From assembly GCA_900110015.1 (NCBI GenBank), contig FOCD01000005.1, forward strand, positions 62,001 to 126,000: DNA of 64,000 nucleotides, in the 5' to 3' direction. The first letter of the stretch is position 1. Each line of letters starts with the position of its first letter. This DNA is from Terribacillus saccharophilus. Its GTDB lineage: Bacteria; Bacillota; Bacilli; Bacillales; Amphibacillaceae. This document shows, piece after piece, positions 36,271 to 45,083 of the stretch. The notes below the pieces were generated by a model, which saw only the letters and a program-made list of their open reading frames with translations, was not told the origin of the DNA and did no database searches. The position numbers were made by a program, and so were the translations under genes.

Positions 36271-36732
36271 TTAGGTATGCAGTATTTCTTCCGTGTAATC
36301 AGAAGCTTCAACTTCCGCATGCAGGTACAATTCAAATGTACCTTCTTGAAAGAATAACGGAAAGACAGTTCGGACTACATCCTGCATCGGCAGTTCCATT
36401 GCTTCGGACTTCTGGAACCATGATGGATTGCCTTCTCTGGAATCTGCCAGCAGTGTGCCAGTGAAAGAGTCCGTTACATAATAGAAGATCAGATAACGGA
36501 CATTTTGTTCTTCATTCACATAATGCTGTACACCTTTATATTCCAAATTCCAAACGTCCAGTCCTGTCTCTTCCTTTACTTCGCGAATGGCACTTGCGGT
36601 GAGGCTCTCAGGGAAATCCACCTTCCCGCCAGGCGGGATGAAGCCGCTGAAATCATCATGCTGACGGTCCAGCAGAAGCACTTGATCATCGTTATGAACC
36701 ATCACCATATTATAGATTTTGTGCTCAACCAT
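36271..36732 (-). CDS. Nudix hydrolase (MutT-like)
   Basis: 153 residues. The Nudix box is complete: GGKVDFPESLTASAIREVKEETG fits GX5EX7REUXEEXGU (in this protein about residues 36-58). Substrate unknown; the family cleaves nucleoside diphosphates linked to X, such as 8-oxo-dGTP. Start ATG 36732 is one base past the upstream gene's TGA, so it is translationally coupled to the Lin0512 gene; an earlier in-frame start at 36759 would overlap that gene more deeply. Confidence 0.87.
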   Translation of the reverse strand: MVEHKIYNMVMVHNDDQVLLLDRQHDDFSGFIPPGGKVDFPESLTASAIREVKEETGLDVWNLEYKGVQHYVNEEQNVRYLIFYYVTDSFTGTLLADSREGNPSWFQKSEAMELPMQDVVRTVFPLFFQEGTFELYLHAEVEASDYTEEILHT

Positions 36733-36733
36733 A

Positions 36734-37093
36734 TCAGTATCCTGTCTCGACGGACGCATTCACGATATACATCAAATCGTTTTTATCCTGTTTATCCTCC
36801 AAATAGATTGCACTGGAAGTCAGCATACCGCCGTCTATTACTTCTACCGTTACAGTACCGTAAGGAATACGGGCCTTCACTTGCTCTATATCCAGCTTGT
36901 CCTTATCTGCAGGAACAGCCAAACGGACATTAACCTTCATATTATGCAGATCGTTTTCTGGCAGTACACTCGTAATACCAGGCATGGAGTTTGTATGTAT
37001 AGCATTGACTACTGCGCGTACCGCTGCTTTTGTGACGTCCTGACCGTGAACATCGACACCAAATCCGGTTTGGATGAACATGATTTTTTCCAT
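36734..37093 (-). CDS. Lin0512-family protein
   Basis: 119 residues beginning MEKIMFIQTGFGVDVHGQDV, with TKAAVRAVVNAI and a late VEVIDGGMLTSSAI; these are hallmarks of the small Lin0512 family (unknown function, widespread in Firmicutes). It is followed immediately by the Nudix gene. ATG has TAGGAGTGATTAT upstream. Function unknown. Confidence 0.8.
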   Translation of the reverse strand: MEKIMFIQTGFGVDVHGQDVTKAAVRAVVNAIHTNSMPGITSVLPENDLHNMKVNVRLAVPADKDKLDIEQVKARIPYGTVTVEVIDGGMLTSSAIYLEDKQDKNDLMYIVNASVETGY

Positions 37094-37206
37094 ATAATCA
37101 CTCCTAGTTTGTTCTGATATATTTACTGTATCATATTAAGATTAAAGAATTCTATCAGCTATATGGAAGATTTGGTAAACTGGTTGAGAGAAAGGGGGAT
37201 GTGCTT

Positions 37207-37659
37207 GTGAATTATGTAGAGAATCTTCGGAAGTACGTCGGACATCAGCCTGTCATTTTAGTTGGAGCATTATGCCTTCTTTTAGATGAAAAGCAGCATA
37301 TCCTATTACAGAAACGAGTTCATCCGCCCGAAACATGGGGCTTACCTGGGGGATTAATGGAACTTGGTGAGTCAGCTGAACAGACTGCTGCCAGGGAAGT
37401 CCTTGAAGAAACAGGACTGACAGTGGATGAATTGAAGCTGGTCGATGTGTATTCGGGTAAAGATAATTTTGCCGTCGCTGCTAATGGTGATGAATTTTAT
37501 AATGTGACGATTGTTTACCAGACGAGTCAATTTTATGGAGAACTAATACTTGATGAAGCAGAATCTATGCAGCTGGCCTTTTTCCCTCTTGATGAACTGC
37601 CGGAAAAGATGGTCAGAAGCCACCGCCGATTTATAAAAGATTTCAGCGAAAAGGAGTAG
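37207..37659 (+). CDS. Nudix hydrolase
   Basis: 150 residues; Nudix box at GGLMELGESAEQTAAREVLEETG (fits GX5EX7REUXEEXGU). The region upstream (VGALCLLLDEKQHILLQKRVHPPETWGLPGG) is typical of the ADP-ribose/NADH pyrophosphatase-like group. Start chosen: GTG 37207, eight bases after AAAGGGGG; GTG 37201 is too close to that site. Stand-alone gene with its own terminator. Confidence 0.88.
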   Translation: MNYVENLRKYVGHQPVILVGALCLLLDEKQHILLQKRVHPPETWGLPGGLMELGESAEQTAAREVLEETGLTVDELKLVDVYSGKDNFAVAANGDEFYNVTIVYQTSQFYGELILDEAESMQLAFFPLDELPEKMVRSHRRFIKDFSEKE

Positions 37660-37679
37660 CTAATCAGCTATTCCTTTTC
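37648..37679 (+). terminator. Terminator of the Nudix gene
   Basis: GAAAAGGAGTAGCT / AGCTATTCCTTTTC with a 4-base loop; the Nudix stop codon lies in the left arm. The T-run is part of the stem, so strength is moderate. Confidence 0.7.
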
Positions 37680-37706
37680 TACTATGATAGTTGCTACTCT
37701 AACTAC

Positions 37707-37988
37707 TCATGGCATGGAGGATACCGTATATTCAATTAGCACAGAAACGAGTGCGAGCATAATGATAAATACGGTGGATATACCTAATATCCAATCACTT
37801 TTATCGAGTATTTTTTCGTGCTGGCGTCTCCATAAAATGAAAAATAAGACACCGAGTATCGCAGACCCTCCCCAAATGATAAAACCCGTTTTAGTGAAAA
37901 GCTGCTCCCATGCTGCCAGCCAAAATGCGAGTATACTAAGATGGATAGCACATAACGAGTAATTGGTTGTTCGCCTTAAAATCAACAT
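37707..37988 (-). CDS. Small membrane protein (unrecognised), 93 residues
   Basis: Three hydrophobic segments (about 10-30, 32-50 and 64-88) with a basic loop WRRQHEKILDK. No family recognised. The start ATG 37988 has AGGAG eight bases upstream; nearby GTG 37997 and ATG 37994 are too close to that site. It converges with the Nudix gene. An ORF on the opposite strand in the same stretch (37684-37962) has no ribosome binding site and is taken as a shadow. Confidence 0.65.
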   Translation of the reverse strand: MLILRRTTNYSLCAIHLSILAFWLAAWEQLFTKTGFIIWGGSAILGVLFFILWRRQHEKILDKSDWILGISTVFIIMLALVSVLIEYTVSSMP

Positions 37989-38060
37989 GTTCATCACTCC
38001 TATAGCCCTATCCTAGCATGAGGAACGATTCTACTTATATAAAATTTCTTTATAGCCTGA

Positions 38061-39062
38061 TCATAACTGGACTTGTTTAACACCTCTTGCGGTAGACTGA
38101 CGCTCTGTCAGAGAGAAGGAAAGATCGACTGCTGTATAAGGCGTTTCCTTCAGCGCTGCGTACATACGGTGGAATGCTTCTGCGCCCATCTGCTTGAGCG
38201 GATTGCGAACATGAGTGAGTTCCATCAGTCCAGCTACATCGCTTTGATCGGACTCGAATCCAACTAATCCTAATTCGTCTGGAATACTGATTCCTTGTGC
38301 CCGTGCTTCGGCTGCCATGCCGGCTGCAACATAATCACTGGCATGGATCACCGCATCAGGCATATGGTTACCGTTTAAAAGTTTCTGCAGAGCCGTGCGT
38401 CCGTCATCGACAGTGAATGTCTCATCTAAAATCCATTCAGGATGAACGGGAAGATTATGTGTTTGCAATATATCCTCAAATGCCTTCTTCCGTTCCAGAC
38501 TGTTTCGGCTTTCAGCTCTACCAATTGTACAGGCAATACGGTTATAGCCTTTTTCGATCAAATGCTCCAGCCCGAGCTGGAACCCTTCGTAATGATTCAT
38601 ATATATAGATTGGATCTTTGGATGCTGCAGGGGCTCACATGTCATAATCGGACCGTACTTTGTATAGGTGGCAACTTTCTCCCAATCTAATCCGCAGCGC
38701 AGGATGATTAGTCCGTCAAGGCGCTTTTGACGCAGCATTTCCAATGCCTGCAATTCTTGATCGGCTTTCTCATTTGTTTGGTAAAGCAGTGTTTGATAAT
38801 GGCAGGTAGTACCAGCTTCGGCGATACCTTGAACAATTTGCATGAAATAATGGCTGATGGAAGGAGAAACGACACCGATGGTATTCGTTCTGCCTTTTTT
38901 CAGCTGCACTGCATTGCTGTTTTGAATGTAGTCGAGCTTATCAATGACTTGCTGGACTTTACGCCGAGTATCTTCATGGACGTGGGGATGGTGATTGAGG
39001 ACACGTGAAACAGTGCTGCGGGAAACGCCAGCCATCTGTGCAATTTGCTTGATATTACTCAT
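38061..39062 (-). CDS. LacI-family transcriptional repressor
   Basis: 333 residues: N-terminal LacI helix-turn-helix and hinge (IKQIAQMAGVSRSTVSRVLNHHPHVHEDTRRKV, about 3-37) and a periplasmic-binding-protein-like sugar domain with NTIGVV and GFESD motifs. It is divergent from licH with 180 bases between, so it probably represses licH in response to a beta-glucoside or its phosphate. Start ATG 39062 has GAGGTG six bases upstream; ATG 39068 and GTG 39071 overlap the ribosome binding site. Confidence 0.9.
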   Translation of the reverse strand: MSNIKQIAQMAGVSRSTVSRVLNHHPHVHEDTRRKVQQVIDKLDYIQNSNAVQLKKGRTNTIGVVSPSISHYFMQIVQGIAEAGTTCHYQTLLYQTNEKADQELQALEMLRQKRLDGLIILRCGLDWEKVATYTKYGPIMTCEPLQHPKIQSIYMNHYEGFQLGLEHLIEKGYNRIACTIGRAESRNSLERKKAFEDILQTHNLPVHPEWILDETFTVDDGRTALQKLLNGNHMPDAVIHASDYVAAGMAAEARAQGISIPDELGLVGFESDQSDVAGLMELTHVRNPLKQMGAEAFHRMYAALKETPYTAVDLSFSLTERQSTARGVKQVQL

Positions 39063-39144
39063 GTACATCACCTCATTAGAAATCGCTTTCTTACCTTTAT
39101 TTTAGCGGAAAATGAACGTTTTGTAAGCTTTGGACATCCTCTTT

Positions 39145-39188
39145 ACAAATTCCTTACGAATTTGTTCTTGACCTGGGATGCATTCCAG
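39145..39188. promoter_or_regulatory. Candidate LacI-type operators in the licH promoter region
   Basis: Two symmetric elements: ACAAATTC (39145-39152) / GAATTTGT (39158-39165), and the near-palindrome CTGGGATGCATTCCAG (39173-39188). TTGACC (39168-39173) is a plausible licH -35, placing the second palindrome in the promoter spacer. Confidence 0.5.
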
Positions 39189-39241
39189 CATTTAAGCTGT
39201 GGTTGTAGATCAAAAATGTAACCATATAGGAGGCACTAATC

Positions 39242-40570
39242 ATGGGAAAATTGAAGATCGTTACAATCGGCGGAGGATCAAGTTACACACCGGAAATCGT
39301 TGAAGGGTTCATTAAACGCTATGATGAATTGCCAATTACAGAGCTTTGGCTCGTAGACGTAGAAGCAGGAAAAGAAAAGCTTGAAATTGTAGGAAATATG
39401 GCAAAACGTATGGTAGAAAAAGCAGGCCTGCCAATTGACGTGCATTTGACGTTGGATCGCCGGGAAGCTTTAAAGGATGCAGACTTTGTTACAACACAAT
39501 TCCGTGTTGGACTATTGGATGCACGAGCGAAAGACGAAAGAATTCCATTGAAATATAATGTAATTGGACAGGAAACAAACGGACCAGGTGGATTATTCAA
39601 AGGTCTTCGTACTATTCCAGTCATACTAGATATTTGTAAAGACATGGAGGAGCTTTGCCCGAATGCATGGCTCGTAAACTTCACAAACCCAGCTGGTATG
39701 GTAACAGAAGCAGTGCTTCGTTATTCCAATATTAAAAATGTAGTTGGCTTGTGTAACGTGCCGATCATGATGAAAATGCAAGTAGCAGAGCTGCTTGGTG
39801 CCGATGGAGATCGTGTGCACATCGACTTTGCTGGACTGAATCACATGGTCTTCGGCTTGAATGTATACTTGGACGGAGAAAATGTGACGGACACTGTCCT
39901 AGATAAAATGACAAGTGCCGATAAAAAAGAAATGACGATGAGAAATATCAAGAACCTTGACTGGGAACCTAACTTTATCAAAGGTTTGAAAGCTATCCCA
40001 TGTCCATACCATCGTTACTACTACAAGACTTCACAAATGCTGGAAGCAGAGCTTGAGGAAGCAGATAACGAAGGTACGCGTGCCGAGGTCGTTCAAGGCG
40101 TTGAACGTGATTTGTTCGAGCTTTACAAAGATCCTAATTTGGCACATAAGCCGGAGCAGTTGTCCAAGCGTGGCGGTGCGTACTACAGTGACGCAGCCTG
40201 CAGCCTGATCAATTCTATTTACAACGACAAACGCGATATCCAGACTGTAAACACAATCAATAATGGCGCTATCCAGAGCATCCCGAATGACTCTGCCATT
40301 GAGATCAACTGTGTCATCACAAAAGACGGTCCAAAACCAATCGGTATCGGTGATCTGCCAGTTCCAGTGCGCGGACTTGTGCAGCAAATCAAATCATTCG
40401 AGCGTGTTGGAGCAGAAGCAGCTGTAACAGGTGATTACAATACAGCATTGCTTGCAATGACAATCAATCCGCTTGTACCTTCTGATGAGATTGCGAAGAA
40501 TTTGGTGGATGATCTATTGGAAGCACATAAAGAGCATTTGCCACAGTTCTTTAAAAAGATAGAAGCATAA
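39242..40570 (+). CDS. licH: 6-phospho-beta-glucosidase, GH4 (LicH)
   Basis: 442 residues, the same as B. subtilis LicH. Glycoside hydrolase family 4: N-terminal NAD-binding loop (IGGGSSYTPE, 9-18), the LVNFTNPAG segment, and the Mn ligands C171 (GLCNVP) and H201 (LNHMVFG). It hydrolyses 6-phospho-beta-glucosides such as cellobiose-6-phosphate by an NAD+/Mn2+-dependent redox mechanism in the cytoplasm. No PTS gene is adjacent, unlike licBCAH. ATG has ATAGGAGGCACTAATC upstream. Confidence 0.94.
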   Translation: MGKLKIVTIGGGSSYTPEIVEGFIKRYDELPITELWLVDVEAGKEKLEIVGNMAKRMVEKAGLPIDVHLTLDRREALKDADFVTTQFRVGLLDARAKDERIPLKYNVIGQETNGPGGLFKGLRTIPVILDICKDMEELCPNAWLVNFTNPAGMVTEAVLRYSNIKNVVGLCNVPIMMKMQVAELLGADGDRVHIDFAGLNHMVFGLNVYLDGENVTDTVLDKMTSADKKEMTMRNIKNLDWEPNFIKGLKAIPCPYHRYYYKTSQMLEAELEEADNEGTRAEVVQGVERDLFELYKDPNLAHKPEQLSKRGGAYYSDAACSLINSIYNDKRDIQTVNTINNGAIQSIPNDSAIEINCVITKDGPKPIGIGDLPVPVRGLVQQIKSFERVGAEAAVTGDYNTALLAMTINPLVPSDEIAKNLVDDLLEAHKEHLPQFFKKIEA

Positions 40571-40573
40571 GAG

Positions 40574-40603
40574 AAAAAATCCGCGCAGTAGCGCGGATTT
40601 TTT
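40574..40603 (+). terminator. licH terminator
   Basis: AAAAAATCCGCGC / GCGCGGATTTTTT with an AGTA loop, four bases past the stop. Confidence 0.94.
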
Positions 40604-40669
40604 CATTTTTCCTCCCCATCCAAAAATTACAGCTACTATAACTGCCTCAAATCGGGTAATCTAAAGTAA

Positions 40670-40681
40670 GAACGTTTGTTC
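40670..40681 (+). promoter_or_regulatory. LexA (SOS) box
   Basis: GAACGTTTGTTC matches the core of the Bacillus SOS box (CGAAC-N4-GTTCG) except for the outermost base pair. It lies 19 bases before the Y-family polymerase start codon, within or just after its promoter. Confidence 0.75.
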
Positions 40682-40699
40682 CCTTTGGAGGTGGAGAGA

Positions 40700-41956
40700 A
40701 TGGATTACAGCGGATTTCAGCAGCATGAGGTATTGTGTGTGGATATGCGGAGCTTTTATGCAAGTGTGGAATGTGTGAAACGTGGCCTTGATCCGATGAC
40801 AACACTGCTTGCAGTGGTCGGGGATACGAAGCGGCCAGGCAGTATCGTGCTTGCCGCAAGCCCTGCATTAAAGAAGAAGCATGGTGTCAGCAATGTGAGC
40901 CGTTATTTTGAACTGCCGGAAGATCCGGAAATCGTCATTGCCGAAGCGCATATGAAGGATTACTTGGAGGTTTCGGTAGCAATTACCGAGCTTGTGCATG
41001 AGTATGTCCCGATGGAAGCGATCCATGTTTATTCAGTCGATGAATTTTGGGTAACACTTGATGGTACAGAAAAGCTGCACGGAAATGCGGAAGAGACGGC
41101 GGCCAAGCTGCAGGCAGATATCTTGGAGCAATTCGGTGTTACGGCAGCAATTGGAATCGGAGATAACAAGTTTCTGGCCAAGGTTGTGATGGATATTCAT
41201 GCAAAGAAGCAGACCTCTGGTATTGCCGTTTGTCATTATCAGGATGTGCCGCGTTTATTGTGGCCAGTTCCGATACAGGATATTTGGGGGATTGGCCGAC
41301 GCATGCAGCGTAATTTGAACCGAATGGGTATTGTTACGCTTGGGCATCTGGCTCACACTTCCTTGGAACAACTCAAGAAACGGTATGGTGTGATGGGTGA
41401 GCAATTATACTGGCATGCGTGGGGAATTGATGAGAGTGAGGTGCTCGGTGATTTCGTCAAGCAGGAGCAGAAAAGCTACGGACACGGCATCACACTGCTG
41501 CGCAATTATCGGGGAGAAGAAATCCCGACCATTATTCTAGAGCTGTGTGAGGAGGCCTGCAGACGGGCAAGACGAGATAGGAAGGAAGGCAATACAGTCC
41601 ATTTGGCCGTTGGGTATGCCAGTCAGCATGGAGGCGGATTCAGCCGGTCCCGTTCCTTTACGAGCCCTTCGAATCTGACGACGGATATGTATAAGCTTTG
41701 CCTTGAACTATTTCATGAGCACTACCAAAAAGGCCACGAAGTCAGACGGGTGTCTGTCTCCCTGACCAATTTATACGATGAAGAAGCAACGCAGCTCAGC
41801 TTGTTTGAGGACAAAAGCAAGCAGAAGGATCTCAGTCGGACGATGGATCAGATCCGGGCGCGCTTTGGTACGACCGCCATTCTGCGTGCCAGCAGCCATA
41901 CAGCTGCCGGAATGACAATTGAACGCAGTACGAAAATCGGAGGCCATCAAGCCTGA
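40700..41956 (+). CDS. Y-family DNA polymerase (UvrX/YqjW type)
   Basis: 418 residues (B. subtilis YqjW 412, UvrX 416). Y-family palm motif FYASVECVKRGLDP, with D at VDMRSF and the catalytic YSVDEFWV pair, helix-hairpin-helix DIWGIGRRMQRNLNRMGI, and a little-finger domain. The C-terminal QLSLFED resembles a beta-clamp-binding motif. Translesion synthesis under SOS control, supported by the LexA box upstream. Start ATG 40700 after GGAGGTGGAGAGA. It ends one base from the convergent MATE gene. Confidence 0.92.
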   Translation: MDYSGFQQHEVLCVDMRSFYASVECVKRGLDPMTTLLAVVGDTKRPGSIVLAASPALKKKHGVSNVSRYFELPEDPEIVIAEAHMKDYLEVSVAITELVHEYVPMEAIHVYSVDEFWVTLDGTEKLHGNAEETAAKLQADILEQFGVTAAIGIGDNKFLAKVVMDIHAKKQTSGIAVCHYQDVPRLLWPVPIQDIWGIGRRMQRNLNRMGIVTLGHLAHTSLEQLKKRYGVMGEQLYWHAWGIDESEVLGDFVKQEQKSYGHGITLLRNYRGEEIPTIILELCEEACRRARRDRKEGNTVHLAVGYASQHGGGFSRSRSFTSPSNLTTDMYKLCLELFHEHYQKGHEVRRVSVSLTNLYDEEATQLSLFEDKSKQKDLSRTMDQIRARFGTTAILRASSHTAAGMTIERSTKIGGHQA

Positions 41957-41957
41957 C

Positions 41958-43277
41958 TTATGCTGCTGCCGTCTGTTTGAACAGCCGGCGCAGCTTTGGT
42001 ACATACATGATAAGAAAGACGGACCGCCCAAGACTGAAAAGGAGGAAAGCGATCCAGAGTCCATGATTGCCGAGCGGCTGCAGCGCATAAAGTGCAGCTA
42101 AGTAAAGCAGGACAGCAAGGATCATGGAGTTACGGACAAAGCGTACTTCCGTCACACCGGTGAAAACACCATAGTATACAAGGCCAAGGCTAGCGACAAT
42201 CGGAAACAGAACAAGCCAGTTGGCATAGGAGCCAGTTAGCTCGATAATATGCTGCTGATCAGAGAACAACGGATAAATCCACCTCTGGGCAGCAAGGAAC
42301 AGAAGTGCAAGTATCACCCCGATACCAAGCCCCCACTGCAGTGATAGACGCAGAGACTGCGAAAAAAGTTTCTCATTGCGTTCTCCAAGCGCCCGACCAG
42401 CTACAATGCTGGATGCATTAGCAAAGCCATCAAAGAAATAAGCCATCATATAGTGAATCTGGATCAGAATGGCATTGGCTGCCAGCATATCTTCCCCAAA
42501 CGCAGCGCCCTTTGCTGTAAATAAGTTAAATACAACAAGCAAGCATATCGTCCGAATGAATAAATCGCGATTTACCTTCATCATCCGCCACAGCGGTTTA
42601 GGATCGACTGCGCGTCTTAGAACCTGTAGAAATGGGTGCTGCCAGATGCTGCCGGCATATTTCCGCAGCAGGACTATGCCGAATACACAAGAGAATATCT
42701 CAGCAATTAGCGTAGAAGCACCTACACCAGCCACTCCCAAATCCCACACATGAACGGAAAGAATACAAAGAATGATATTCAGTACGTTCGTGCTTATCTG
42801 AAGAACAAGCGTTGCTTTAATATAGGACATACCAATCAGCCAACCAAGGATAACATAGTTGGCAAGCGCAAATGGCGCACCCCAAATCCGAATTGAAAAG
42901 TAAGCCGAAGCGCTGCTATTCACTGCATCACTTGCTCCTAAGAAGGAGAGGGAATAGTGCAAAATCGGCTGCTGTATGAGAACGAATAGCAGACCGACAA
43001 TAAAAGCGACCAGGAAAGGACGCATTAGCGCCATTACATGTTCATCTTTATCAAGACTGGCAGATGCTTGAGCAGCAAATCCGGAGGTGCTCACCCGAAG
43101 AAATCCGAAAAGCCAGTACATTGTATTAAATATGATCGTACCGATGGCGACTCCGCCAATAAAAGAAGCATTAGAAAGCTGGCCGACAACCGCTGTATCA
43201 ACAACACCAAGAAGCGGCGTTGTAATCGTGGATAAAGTCAGCGGAAGAGCCAGTGCTAAGTAGTTTTTATGCTGCAT
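41958..43277 (-). CDS. MATE-family efflux transporter (DinF type)
   Basis: 439 residues, twelve membrane helices, with the MATE N-terminal repeat (ALPLTLSTITTPLLGVVDTAVVGQL) and the second-half FDGFANASSIVAGRALG. The DinF branch exports organic cations and toxic compounds with H+ or Na+. Convergent with the polymerase, one base apart and without a terminator hairpin, so antisense overlap of transcripts is expected. ATG has AAGGTGAGTGT upstream. I see no LexA box before it. Confidence 0.9.
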   Translation of the reverse strand: MQHKNYLALALPLTLSTITTPLLGVVDTAVVGQLSNASFIGGVAIGTIIFNTMYWLFGFLRVSTSGFAAQASASLDKDEHVMALMRPFLVAFIVGLLFVLIQQPILHYSLSFLGASDAVNSSASAYFSIRIWGAPFALANYVILGWLIGMSYIKATLVLQISTNVLNIILCILSVHVWDLGVAGVGASTLIAEIFSCVFGIVLLRKYAGSIWQHPFLQVLRRAVDPKPLWRMMKVNRDLFIRTICLLVVFNLFTAKGAAFGEDMLAANAILIQIHYMMAYFFDGFANASSIVAGRALGERNEKLFSQSLRLSLQWGLGIGVILALLFLAAQRWIYPLFSDQQHIIELTGSYANWLVLFPIVASLGLVYYGVFTGVTEVRFVRNSMILAVLLYLAALYALQPLGNHGLWIAFLLFSLGRSVFLIMYVPKLRRLFKQTAAA

Positions 43278-43339
43278 ACACTCACCTTAATAGTAGTAAT
43301 TACGATATAATATACCGTACATATTCACAGAAGTAAACG

Positions 43340-44491
43340 CTATTTGTTTCCGAACATAAAGGTCATCGTATTAACGCGCATATTAAGTATTAATCCGAGA
43401 GAAGCGAGTGTAATCACGAGTGCACTGCCTCCGTAGCTAATAAGCGGCAATCCCAGTCCAGTGACGGGCATTAATCCGATACTCATACCGACATTTTGGA
43501 ATATCTGAAAGGTCAGGAAACCAGCAATTCCTGCGCCAATCAAGGTACCAAAGGAATCATGATAGCGCTGAGAAATCATGACGATTTTATAGATGAGCAT
43601 AAAGTACAACAGCAAGACGATACTTGTTCCGACGAAGCCGAAAACACCGCCTATGACGGCAAATATCAAGTCTGAATAGGCATATGGTACATGCGGCATA
43701 TGCTCATAGCCGCTCACATTACCAGATCCAATCGCCATGATCGATTGATTCAGCTGATAGCCGGAAATAGTATACTTCTCTGGCTGCAGCCAGCCATAAA
43801 ATCGGCTTGCCTGATAGCTTGGCAGCATACCGAGTATCCGATCTAGGAAGAAGTCAGTTGCAACGAAGTATGTAATTGTTAATGCAAGAATGATCGTTAA
43901 TGGAACAGAGAAGATGAGCAGTATCGTTTTTATTCGGACACGGGAAACAAGCAGCATTGCCCCGTATATAGCAAGGTATACCATCGCGTTACCGAAGTCC
44001 GGAAATTGCATCACGACAGCAACAGGGATTAAAGTGATAACTGTCAGTTTGCCGACAAGCAGCATTTCCTCTTTTAGTGTAGGAGAGCTATCCGTCCCTT
44101 TACTAATAACTTGTGCCAGATATAAGATCAATCCGATTTTCATCGATTCTGCAGGCTGGAATGAAAACCCGCCGATTGTGTACCAGCCGTATGCATTGTT
44201 GATTTCCTTGGAGATGCTGGAAGGTGCAATTAAGATACCTACTAACAACAACAGAAAAAACAAATAAACAAAGAGAGACAATCGCTTCAGTATATCGAGA
44301 TCAAGAAAATAAGACACGACAAAACAGCCACCTAAACCAATCACATACCAAACGACTTGCTGCAGGACAAAATATTCCCCTTGCAGCAGCTGTACTTGAT
44401 ATAAACTGACTAGGCTTGCCAGTCCGAGCAGTATGATAAGTGCGAAATAGATATAATCGAATTTTTCTAGATATGTTTGCAGTTTTTGCAT
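43340..44491 (-). CDS. RodA/FtsW/SpoVE-family glycosyltransferase
   Basis: 383 residues, ten predicted membrane helices, SEDS family (B. subtilis RodA 393). Typical segments: FQPAESMKIGLILYLA, the catalytic-loop region PDFGNAMVYL, GYQLNQSIMAIGSG, and GLPLISYGGSALV near the C-terminus. Peptidoglycan polymerase acting with a class B PBP in elongation. Start ATG 44491 follows GGTGACAAGC; ATG 44503 is an alternative without good site. Here it is not beside mre or ftsI genes, so it may be one of several SEDS paralogues. Confidence 0.9.
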   Translation of the reverse strand: MQKLQTYLEKFDYIYFALIILLGLASLVSLYQVQLLQGEYFVLQQVVWYVIGLGGCFVVSYFLDLDILKRLSLFVYLFFLLLLVGILIAPSSISKEINNAYGWYTIGGFSFQPAESMKIGLILYLAQVISKGTDSSPTLKEEMLLVGKLTVITLIPVAVVMQFPDFGNAMVYLAIYGAMLLVSRVRIKTILLIFSVPLTIILALTITYFVATDFFLDRILGMLPSYQASRFYGWLQPEKYTISGYQLNQSIMAIGSGNVSGYEHMPHVPYAYSDLIFAVIGGVFGFVGTSIVLLLYFMLIYKIVMISQRYHDSFGTLIGAGIAGFLTFQIFQNVGMSIGLMPVTGLGLPLISYGGSALVITLASLGLILNMRVNTMTFMFGNK

Positions 44492-44552
44492 GCTTGTCAC
44501 CATTTCATCATAAGTATAAGCTACTATTCTATCGTAACAGAAATTTCCAATT

Positions 44553-44586
44553 AAAAAAGCCGTATTCTCGAGAAATACGGCTTTTT
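44553..44586 (-). terminator. Terminator of the PepSY/YtkA operon
   Basis: AAAAAGCCGTATT / AATACGGCTTTTT around CTCGAGA; T-run on the minus strand, just past the YtkA-like stop. Confidence 0.9.
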
Positions 44587-44590
44587 CCTA

Positions 44591-45067
44591 TTAATGATGG
44601 TGGTGACTTCCACTATCATTCTGTTTTTTCTGTTCTTGTTCCTGTTCTATCTTTTCTATCTCTTCTTGAGTTAATTCACCGACGCGAATTTGCTTTGTCG
44701 GCATCAAATGGATATTATCGACCTTCACATCTGCTTTTACAAAATATACACCATCTGATGGGAAGGTATATTCTAGATGATACGTTCCATCTGCATCCAG
44801 TGCTGCTGGAATTTCTTCTGCATCTGCTTTGTTCTCATCTTTCCATACAAGGAAGTTAACAGTAGCTTCCTGTTCAAGTGCTTTTCCATCTTGTGATAAT
44901 TTCACATCAATTACCGGAGCAGAATCAGCTTCGATGGACTCAGGAGCTTCGATGTTCACATTCACTTCTTCCCGTTGGGCATATTGATCCGCCGCTTCAG
45001 GGTCCGCCGAGCATGCAGCAAGGAGGAAGAACGTCAGTAACAATGGTGAAAATTTAATAAGTCGCAT
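44591..45067 (-). CDS. YtkA-like lipoprotein with histidine tail
   Basis: 158 residues. Lipobox LLAAC (C19), a beta-sandwich YtkA-like (FixH-like) domain (about 40-125: PVIDVKLSQDGKAL...GTYHLEYTFPSDGVYFVKADV), then a Glu/Gln/Lys-rich helix and the C-terminus SGSHHHH. Proteins of this fold bind copper or accompany metal/redox membrane systems. Start ATG 45067 follows AAAGGGGG; an ATG at 45091 would overlap the upstream gene. It follows the PepSY gene by 16 bases. Confidence 0.8.
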   Translation of the reverse strand: MRLIKFSPLLLTFFLLAACSADPEAADQYAQREEVNVNIEAPESIEADSAPVIDVKLSQDGKALEQEATVNFLVWKDENKADAEEIPAALDADGTYHLEYTFPSDGVYFVKADVKVDNIHLMPTKQIRVGELTQEEIEKIEQEQEQKKQNDSGSHHHH

Positions 45068-45083
45068 TTGTTTTCCCCCTTTC

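Noticed and set aside
37684-37962. 92-codon ORF on the plus strand opposite the small membrane protein
   Set aside because: No ribosome binding site and overlaps the terminator of the Nudix gene; the minus-strand ORF has a good site and a convincing membrane profile.
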